Below the pieces are notes generated by a model that saw nothing but the letters and a program-made list of their open reading frames with translations, was not told the origin of the DNA and searched no databases. Shown in pieces: positions 58,470 to 64,000 of a stretch of 64,000 nucleotides of DNA. The translations under genes were made by a program, and so were the position numbers. The stretch lies in the NCBI RefSeq assembly GCF_008868175.1, contig NZ_WBKT01000015.1, positions 1-64,000 on the forward strand, read 5' to 3'. The stretch is from Micromonospora sp. AMSO31t. Its GTDB lineage: Bacteria > Actinomycetota > Actinomycetes > Mycobacteriales > Micromonosporaceae. The number at the start of each line of letters is the position of its first letter. The stretch's first letter is position 1.

Positions 58470-59612
58470 ATGAGTCACGGCTTCGAGACGCTCGCCATCC
58501 ACGCCGGTCAGGACCCGGAGGCCCGCACCGGCGCGGTGATCCCGCCGATCTATCAGACCAGCACCTACGCCCAGGACGCCGTCGGCGCGCCCCGGGAGGG
58601 CTACGAGTACAGCCGCTCCGGCAACCCGACCCGGGACGCGCTCCAGGAGTGCCTGGCGGCGCTGGAGGGCGGGCCGGTGGGGCTGGCCTTCGCCAGCGGC
58701 CTGGCCGCCGAGGACACCCTGCTGCGGACCGTCTGCAAGCCGGGCGACCACGTGGTGATCCCGGACGACGCGTACGGCGGCACCTACCGGCTGTTCGCCA
58801 AGGTGGCGGAGCGCTGGGGGCTGGAGTACACCCCGGCCCGGGTCTCCGACCCGGACGCGGTGCGGGCCGCGATCCGCCCCGGCGCCACCCGGATCATCTG
58901 GGTGGAGACGCCGACCAACCCGCTGCTGGGCATCGCGGACATCGCCGCGCTGGCCGCCGTCGCGCACGACGCCGGCGCGCTCCTGGTGGTCGACAACACC
59001 TTCGCCTCGCCCTACCTCCAGCAGCCGATCGCGTTCGGCGCGGACGTGGTGGTGCACTCCACCACCAAGTACATCGGCGGACACTCCGACGTGGTCGGTG
59101 GCGCCCTCGTCGCGGCCGACCGCACGCTGGGCGAGGAACTGCGCTACCACCAGAACGCGATGGGCGCGATCAACGGTCCGTTCGACGCCTGGCTCACCCT
59201 GCGGGGCATCAAGACCCTCGGGGTACGCATGGACCGGCACTGCGACAACGCCGAGCGGATCGCCGCCTACCTGGACGGTCACGCCAAGGTCGCGCAGGTC
59301 ATCTACCCGGGCCTGCCCGCGCACCCGGGCCACGAGGTGGCCGCCAAGCAGATGCGCCGGTTCGGCGGGATGATCTCCTTCCGGGCGGCGGGCGGCGAGG
59401 AGCACGCCGTGGACATCTGCAACCGGGCGAAGCTCTTCGTGCTCGCCGAGTCGCTCGGCGGGGTCGAATCCCTGATCGAGCACCCGGGCCGGATGACACA
59501 CGCAAGCGCTGCCGGCTCGCCGCTTGAAGTTCCCGGCGATCTCGTGCGACTGTCTGTCGGCATCGAGACGGTCGACGACCTGCTCGCCGATCTGGAGCAG
59601 GCGCTGGGCTGA
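58470..59612 (+). CDS. metB: Cystathionine gamma-synthase
   Basis: A 380-residue PLP enzyme of the Cys/Met metabolism family. The PLP lysine is Lys200 in VHSTTKYIGGHSDVVGG. Other family motifs are YSRSGNPTRDALQ, SGLAAEDTLL, and the C-terminal SLGGVESLIEHPGRMTHAS. Actinobacterial homologues make cystathionine from O-succinyl-homoserine and cysteine, or run as gamma-lyase. With cbs nearby, the cell can move sulfur in both directions. It corresponds to metB in the mycobacterial cbs-metB-greA region. The amidase gene follows after 22 nt. Confidence 0.93.
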   Translation: MSHGFETLAIHAGQDPEARTGAVIPPIYQTSTYAQDAVGAPREGYEYSRSGNPTRDALQECLAALEGGPVGLAFASGLAAEDTLLRTVCKPGDHVVIPDDAYGGTYRLFAKVAERWGLEYTPARVSDPDAVRAAIRPGATRIIWVETPTNPLLGIADIAALAAVAHDAGALLVVDNTFASPYLQQPIAFGADVVVHSTTKYIGGHSDVVGGALVAADRTLGEELRYHQNAMGAINGPFDAWLTLRGIKTLGVRMDRHCDNAERIAAYLDGHAKVAQVIYPGLPAHPGHEVAAKQMRRFGGMISFRAAGGEEHAVDICNRAKLFVLAESLGGVESLIEHPGRMTHASAAGSPLEVPGDLVRLSVGIETVDDLLADLEQALG

Positions 59613-59634
59613 CCGCTGGCTGGGGAGGATGGCC

Positions 59635-61041
59635 GTGCAGGACATCATGCCGACGACCTGGGTGGGGGCGACCGCCAAGCAGATCGCCCGGGGCGTACGC
59701 CGGGGTGACGTCTCCGCCACCCAGGTCGTGGCCGACCACCTCGACCACATCGCCCGGGCCGACGCCGAGCTGGCCGCGTTCCGCTCGGTGCGCGGCGGCG
59801 AGGCGATCACCGAGGCGGAGAAGGTCGACGAGCAGGAGGACCTGGCCAACCTCCCCCTGGCCGGCGTGCCGGTCGCGGTCAAGGAGAACACCGCGGTGGC
59901 CGGCCTGCCGACGTGGAACGGGTCCGCCGCGATGCGTACCCCGGTGGCGGAGGCCGACCACGAGGTGGTCCGCCGGCTGCGCGGCGCGGGCGCGGTGATC
60001 CTCGGGGTGACCCGGATGCCGGAGCTGGGCCTGTGGGCCCTCACCGACGACGAGACCGGGGTGACCCGCAACCCCTGGGACCCGGCGCGGACCCCCGGCG
60101 GCTCCTCCGGCGGCGCGGCCGCCGCGGTGGCCGCCGGGCTGGTGCCGATGGCGCACGGCAATGACGGCCTCGGCTCCATCCGCATCCCCGCCGCCTGCTG
60201 CGGCCTCGTGGGGCTCAAGCCCGGCCGGGGCGTGGTGCCCTGCCAGCTCGGCGCGGACGACTGGTTCGGCCTCACCGAGCACGGCGTGCTGACCGGCACG
60301 GTGGCCGACGCGGTGGTCGGCTTCTCGGTGCTGGCCGGGCGCCGCCCGGACAAGCTGGTCCCGCCGCCGCGGCTGCGGGTCGGCGTCTCGCTGCGCTCCC
60401 CGGTGCGCGGCGTCTCGCCGGACGCGCCGAACCGCGACGCGGTCGCCGCCGCCGGCCGGCTGCTCGCCGCCGCCGGGCACGACACCGTTCCCGCCGACCC
60501 GGTCTACCCGACCCGGCTCGGCCTGCAGGGCATCGCCACCTGGTTCGCCGCGGCCGCCACCGAGGTGCAGGCCGCGGGCGTGGAGCGGCGCGGCCTCCAG
60601 CGGCGCAGCCGCCGGCACGTCGCGCTCGGCGAGTGGGCGCAGCGCCGGGGGTACGTGCGCGAGGCCGACCGGGCCGCCTGGCGCGACCGGTCGGTGAACT
60701 TCTTCGCCGACCACTCGGTCGACCTGCTGCTCACCCCGGCGCTGGCCAGCCCGCCCCCGGAGGCCGCCGGCTGGTCCGGCCGGTCCTGGATCGCGAACAT
60801 GAAGGCCAACATCCGGTACGCCCCGTACGCGGCGCCGTGGAACATCGCCGGGCTGCCGGCGATCGTGGTGCCGGTCGGCCGCCGCCCGGACGGCCTGCCG
60901 GTCGCCGTGCAGTTCGTCGGCCCACCCGGCTCGGAGCTGCTGCTGCTGGGCGTCGCCGGGCAGTTCGAGATGCAGGCGCCGTGGCAGCGGCACGCCCCCG
61001 GCTATCCCCGGGTCGGGACGGGGTCGCCGGCCCACACATGA
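59635..61041 (+). CDS. Amidase signature family protein
   Basis: A 468-residue amidase. The Ser-cisSer-Lys triad is Lys83 in GVPVAVKENTAV, the Ser pair 157/158 in TPGGSSGGAAA, and Ser181 in GNDGLGSIRIPA. The usual GSDTGGS loop reads GNDGLGS here, a conservative change. No Asn/Gln-tRNA amidotransferase partner is nearby, so it is probably a stand-alone amidase of unknown substrate. The GTG at 59635 is chosen because GGGGAGG (59622-59628) lies 6 nt upstream; an ATG at 59629 abuts that site. Confidence 0.9.
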   Translation: MQDIMPTTWVGATAKQIARGVRRGDVSATQVVADHLDHIARADAELAAFRSVRGGEAITEAEKVDEQEDLANLPLAGVPVAVKENTAVAGLPTWNGSAAMRTPVAEADHEVVRRLRGAGAVILGVTRMPELGLWALTDDETGVTRNPWDPARTPGGSSGGAAAAVAAGLVPMAHGNDGLGSIRIPAACCGLVGLKPGRGVVPCQLGADDWFGLTEHGVLTGTVADAVVGFSVLAGRRPDKLVPPPRLRVGVSLRSPVRGVSPDAPNRDAVAAAGRLLAAAGHDTVPADPVYPTRLGLQGIATWFAAAATEVQAAGVERRGLQRRSRRHVALGEWAQRRGYVREADRAAWRDRSVNFFADHSVDLLLTPALASPPPEAAGWSGRSWIANMKANIRYAPYAAPWNIAGLPAIVVPVGRRPDGLPVAVQFVGPPGSELLLLGVAGQFEMQAPWQRHAPGYPRVGTGSPAHT

Positions 61042-61093
61042 TCGTCTAGCGTGTGCGCACCTCTTCCCGCGCACACCCTCCGGACGGTCACCG

Positions 61094-61972
61094 ATGCACT
61101 GCCAGACCTGCGGGGACGCCCTGTCCCCGGCCGACAACGAGTGCCCGCGTTGCGGCACGCTCCCCGGTCAGCCCGCGGTGCTGCCCGGCGTGTCCACGTA
61201 CCCCGTCCGCGGCCTCGGCACGGCGGCCGCCGTCGCGGTCGGCGCGGCGACCGTGCTGTACCTGCCGGGCGCGCTGTTCCCCCTGGTGGGGGTGCGGGTC
61301 GCCCGCGCGGCCGCCGAGCAGGCCGACCGCGACCTGCTGATCGGCGCGGCGGTGGGCGAGGGGCTGCTGGTCCTGCCCTACCTGGTGGCCCTGCTGGTGG
61401 CGGCCGTCCTGGTCATCGTCTGGACCTGGCGGGCGCGGAAGAACATCGAGGCGTTCCCGGGCGCCCAGCCGGCGCTGGGTCCCGGTTGGGCGATCGCCGG
61501 CTGGCTGGTGCCGATCGCCAACTTCGTCGTGCCCGCCCGGGTGGTGGCGAACGTGGCCCGCAACAGCCTGTGGCGGCGGAACACGACGGTGCTGGTCGGC
61601 GTCTGGTGGGCGGCCTGGCTGGTGTTCACCATCGGCGACCGCATCGTCAGCCAACGCGAGGAGCAGCGGTACGCCCGGCTGACCGAGTGGCCCCGCAACG
61701 ACGTGGAGTTCGGCACGTACGTCCGCTTCTACCAGGACGCGCTGGGCCCGCGGCTGATCCCCGTCGCCCAGCAGGACCGCATCGCCCGGGCGGTGCCGGC
61801 CTGGCCGGTCCACCCCGGCTGGCCGCTGCCCGGTGCCGTCCTCCCGGCGCCCGCCGCCGCCCCCGGCTACCCGGCGCAGCCCGTCACCGGCGTGTCGCCC
61901 CAGGTGGCGTCAGCTCCGTCGGTGACGTCGCCGCAGGTTCCACCGGGCCCGGGTGGCACGATCGGGGCATGA
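61094..61972 (+). CDS. DUF4328 domain-containing membrane protein with zinc ribbon
   Basis: A 292-residue protein. The N-terminus is a zinc ribbon, CQTC and CPRC (residues 3-6 and 17-20). Four transmembrane helices follow (about 41-66, 82-108, 130-150, 168-185), with WRARKNIEAFPG and GWAIAGWLVPIANFVVP characteristic of DUF4328. The tail from about 240 is Pro/Ala-rich. The function is unknown. A TAGCGT box near 61047 suggests a 35-nt leader. It overlaps ilvA by 4 nt (ATGA). Confidence 0.87.
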   Translation: MHCQTCGDALSPADNECPRCGTLPGQPAVLPGVSTYPVRGLGTAAAVAVGAATVLYLPGALFPLVGVRVARAAAEQADRDLLIGAAVGEGLLVLPYLVALLVAAVLVIVWTWRARKNIEAFPGAQPALGPGWAIAGWLVPIANFVVPARVVANVARNSLWRRNTTVLVGVWWAAWLVFTIGDRIVSQREEQRYARLTEWPRNDVEFGTYVRFYQDALGPRLIPVAQQDRIARAVPAWPVHPGWPLPGAVLPAPAAAPGYPAQPVTGVSPQVASAPSVTSPQVPPGPGGTIGA

Positions 61973-63189
61973 CGGAACTGGTCGGTCTCGCCGACGTACA
62001 GGCCGCGCGGGAACTGCTCGCCGGCGTCACCCGCACCACCCCGCTGGAGCCGTCCCGGCCGCTCAGTGCCGCTCTCGGCGGGCCGACCTGGTTGAAGTGC
62101 GAGAACGTGCAGCGCGCCGGGTCGTACAAGGTGCGCGGCGCGTACGTGCGGATCTCCCGGCTCTCCGCCGAGGAGCGGCAACGCGGGGTGGTCGCGGCGA
62201 GCGCCGGCAACCACGCCCAGGGGGTCGCGCTCGCCGCCGGCCTGGTCGGCACGCACGCCACCGTCTTCATGCCGGTCAACGCGCCGCTGCCGAAGGTGGC
62301 CGCCACCAAGGGGTACGGGGCCCAGGTCGAACTGGTCGGCAACACGGTCGACGAGTCACTGGTGGCGGCGCAGACCTTCGCCGAGCGGACCGGGGCCGTG
62401 TTCATCCACCCGTTCGACCACCGGGACGTCATCGCCGGTCAGGGCACGGTGGCCCTGGAGATCCTCGAACAGTGCCCGGATGTGAAGACCATCGTGACCG
62501 GGGTGGGCGGCGGCGGGCTGATCTCCGGCCTGGCGGTGGTCGCCAAGGCGCTGCGCCCCGACGTACGCGTCATCGGGGTGCAGGCGGCGAGCGCCGCCGC
62601 CTTCCCGCCCTCGCTGAAGGCCGGCGAGCCGGTCCGGCTGCCCTTCTTCTCGACGATCGCCGACGGTATCGCGGTCGGCCGCCCCGGCGAGCTGACCTTC
62701 ACCCACGTCCGCAAGCTGGTCGACGAGATCGTCACGGTCTCCGAGGAGGACATCTCCCGGGCGCTGCTGATGCTGCTGGAGCGGGGCAAGCAGGTGGTGG
62801 AGCCGGCCGGGGCGGTCGGCGTGGCGGCGCTGCTGGCCGGGGTGGTGGAGGTCCAGGCGCCGGTGGTGGCCGTGCTGTCCGGCGGCAACATCGACCCGCT
62901 GCTCATGCTGCGGGTGATCGAGCACGGCCTGGCGGCGGCCGGCCGCTACCTGCGGGTCACCGTCCGTTGCACGGACCGGCCGGGTCAGCTCGCCTCGCTG
63001 CTCAGTGAGATCGCCGAGCACCGGGCCAACGTGGTCGACGTGGTGCACCAGCGGGCCAACCCGCATCTGCGGCTCGGCGAGGTGGAGGTGGCGCTGTCGG
63101 TGGAGACCCGCGGTGTCGAGCACTCGGACACCCTGATCAGCGCCCTGCGGGCCAGCGGCTACCAGGTGGTCTTCGCCGGCGAGGGGTGA
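61969..63189 (+). CDS. ilvA: Threonine ammonia-lyase
   Basis: A 406-residue PLP enzyme that deaminates threonine to 2-oxobutanoate. The PLP lysine is Lys54 in RAGSYKVRGAYVRI; SAGNHAQGVA and GVGGGGLISGLA bind substrate and phosphate. A single ACT-like domain (about 330-406, RYLRVTVRCTDRPGQLASL) suggests the catabolic or intermediate type. The 2-oxobutanoate can feed isoleucine or propionyl-CoA. The ATG overlaps the DUF4328 stop. Two hairpins follow. Confidence 0.93.
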   Translation: MTELVGLADVQAARELLAGVTRTTPLEPSRPLSAALGGPTWLKCENVQRAGSYKVRGAYVRISRLSAEERQRGVVAASAGNHAQGVALAAGLVGTHATVFMPVNAPLPKVAATKGYGAQVELVGNTVDESLVAAQTFAERTGAVFIHPFDHRDVIAGQGTVALEILEQCPDVKTIVTGVGGGGLISGLAVVAKALRPDVRVIGVQAASAAAFPPSLKAGEPVRLPFFSTIADGIAVGRPGELTFTHVRKLVDEIVTVSEEDISRALLMLLERGKQVVEPAGAVGVAALLAGVVEVQAPVVAVLSGGNIDPLLMLRVIEHGLAAAGRYLRVTVRCTDRPGQLASLLSEIAEHRANVVDVVHQRANPHLRLGEVEVALSVETRGVEHSDTLISALRASGYQVVFAGEG

Positions 63190-63200
63190 GCCCTGAGACG

Positions 63201-63238
63201 CGACCGCCCCGGCCGGACGGTGCCGGTCGGGGCGGTCG
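63201..63238 (+). terminator. Hairpin terminator after ilvA
   Basis: Arms 63201-63216 and 63223-63238 pair at all 16 positions with one G-U, around a 6-nt loop, starting 12 nt after the ilvA stop. Confidence 0.85.
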
Positions 63239-63246
63239 GGTGTTCC

Positions 63247-63295
63247 GGCTCGGGTCCGAGGAGCCTGTCAGCCTCGGTCGGGTCGGACCCGAGCC
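63247..63295 (-). terminator. Hairpin terminator after greA
   Basis: Arms 63247-63259 and 63283-63295 pair perfectly at 13 positions. It lies 25 nt past the greA stop on the minus strand, so each of the two convergent genes has its own hairpin. Confidence 0.75.
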
Positions 63296-63319
63296 ATCCG
63301 GCGCGGGTCCGGTTGGCGG

Positions 63320-63820
63320 TCAGCCGGAGAACGGCTCGAACTTGACGACCGTCACCTTGATGTCGGCCCCGCTCGGGGCCGTGTAGGTGCAGGTCTGGCC
63401 CGCCTTGCCGCCCAGGATCGCCTTGCCGAGCGCCGACTCGGGGCTGTAGACGGTGAGGTCGGTCGTGGAGGCGATCTCGCGGGAGCCGAGCAGGAAGGTC
63501 TCCGTGTCGTCGGCGTCGTCGTCGAAGTAGATCGTCACGACCATGCCGGGCGACACCGCGTCGGCGGTCGGGGCCTCGCCGACCTTGGCGGTGCGGAGCA
63601 GCTCCTTCAGGTAGAGGATGCGGCCCTCCGCCTTGCCCTGCTCCTCGCGCGCGGCGTGGTAGCCGCCGTTCTCCCGCAGGTCGCCCTCCTCGCGCCGGGC
63701 GTTGATCTCGGCGGCGATGGCCGGCCGGTTGGCGATGTGCTCGTCGAGCTCGGCCTGCAGGCGGTCGTACGCGTCCTGGGACAGCCAGGTGGCGGGCGCC
63801 TCGTTGTCATTGGTGGACAC
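63320..63820 (-). CDS. greA: Transcription elongation factor GreA
   Basis: A 166-residue factor that rescues backtracked RNA polymerase by stimulating transcript cleavage. The N-terminal coiled coil includes WLSQDAYDRLQAELDEH and, at its tip, EINARREEGDLRENGGYHAA with the conserved acidic DLREN. The C-terminal FKBP-like domain starts near 85 and contains TVYSPESALGKAILGGKAG. The GTG at 63820 has GAGGAG about 8 nt upstream. Its place next to a DUF4307 gene matches the mycobacterial order. Confidence 0.95.
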   Translation of the reverse strand: MSTNDNEAPATWLSQDAYDRLQAELDEHIANRPAIAAEINARREEGDLRENGGYHAAREEQGKAEGRILYLKELLRTAKVGEAPTADAVSPGMVVTIYFDDDADDTETFLLGSREIASTTDLTVYSPESALGKAILGGKAGQTCTYTAPSGADIKVTVVKFEPFSG

Positions 63821-63903
63821 AGGCGATCTCCTCGGTTGGTGCGGACTGGCTGACAGGTGAACAACCAATTTACCAGTGCGGGCCACGCCGGGGTGTCGCC
63901 GAT

Positions 63904-63935
63904 CACCCCGGGTGCCGGCCGTGGGACCCGGGGTG
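63904..63935 (-). terminator. Hairpin between greA and the DUF4307-like gene
   Basis: Arms 63904-63913 and 63926-63935 pair perfectly at 10 positions around a 12-nt loop. It lies downstream of the partial gene at the window edge on the minus strand and may terminate it. Confidence 0.55.
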
Positions 63936-63967
63936 CGTGTGTCCCGGCGACCCGCCGGGCGCCCGGC

Positions 63968-64000
63968 TCAGCCGGCCGGTCGGCAGCGCAGCACCTCGCC
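63968..64000 (-). CDS. C-terminal end of a gene, probably DUF4307 (partial)
   Basis: The last 33 bases read on the minus strand as ten codons, GEVLRCRPAG, then TGA. The tail fits the end of DUF4307 proteins, and from memory the neighbour of greA in mycobacteria is a DUF4307 gene followed by mca. Most of the gene lies beyond the window, so the call is tentative. Confidence 0.5.
   Translation of the reverse strand, partial: GEVLRCRPAG

Overview
The window is about 64 kb of very GC-rich chromosome from an actinomycete, most likely a member of the Micromonosporaceae (Micromonospora-like). The evidence is the codon bias, frequent GTG starts, many start codons sitting 6-8 nt after a TANNNT box, and gene order. 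From memory, two blocks match the order in mycobacteria: mfd - (SurA-like lipoprotein) - mazG - eno - ftsB/divIC - DUF501 - ppx (13.5-28.7 kb), and thiolase - SGNH hydrolase - cbs - metB - greA - DUF4307 (44-64 kb). I see no prophage, insertion sequence, integrase, CRISPR array or rRNA. This is core chromosome with lineage-specific insertions.

Layout. 0.1-13.3 kb: ispH, a small lipoprotein, a large secreted subtilase, rmuC, a Gly/Asp-rich membrane protein, ppc, an ABC-2/Pip-like membrane protein, an S66 carboxypeptidase and a cyclase-family protein carrying the only in-frame TTA codon I found. 13.5-28.7 kb: the mfd-to-ppx block, interrupted by DUF885, nudC, a lipoprotein, an ArgA-like acetyltransferase, a secreted esterase and an HTH protein. 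28.7-36.7 kb: LysE exporter, a PadR/HAAS pair, dienelactone hydrolase, type 5 uracil-DNA glycosylase and a tightly overlapping five-gene MoxR/DUF58/DUF4129 operon. 36.8-43.9 kb: NDH-2, a GT-C-like membrane protein, a tRNA-Leu(UAA) of bldA type, two tandem Bax-inhibitor-1-like proteins and a CYTH-CHAD protein. 43.9-52 kb: thiolase, two SGNH hydrolases, DUF1232, cbs, an HtrA-like protease and a GNAT-RNase Z pair. 52.2-57 kb: a complete N-acetylglutaminylglutamine amide (NAGGN) osmolyte operon. 57.2-64 kb: msrA, HIT, metB, amidase, DUF4328, ilvA, greA and the tail of a DUF4307 gene.

Metabolic links: cbs, metB and ilvA cover transsulfuration and threonine breakdown; ppc and eno sit in central carbon metabolism; the NAGGN operon uses glutamine to make a compatible solute. 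Most genes are closed by strong GC-rich hairpins, several of them between convergent genes.

The most unusual signals lie in the only gene-free stretch above 300 nt (51652-52258). On the minus strand, RNase Z has a clear promoter and a leader of about 250 nt. The leader holds an exceptionally long Shine-Dalgarno sequence, one or two 12-residue leader ORFs, a nested four-helix structure and a separate three-way junction. Next to it, a 23-bp perfect inverted repeat lies just past the 3' end of the NAGGN operon, and a related copy lies just upstream of that operon's first gene. All function assignments here come from reading motifs by eye; no searches or folding programs were run.
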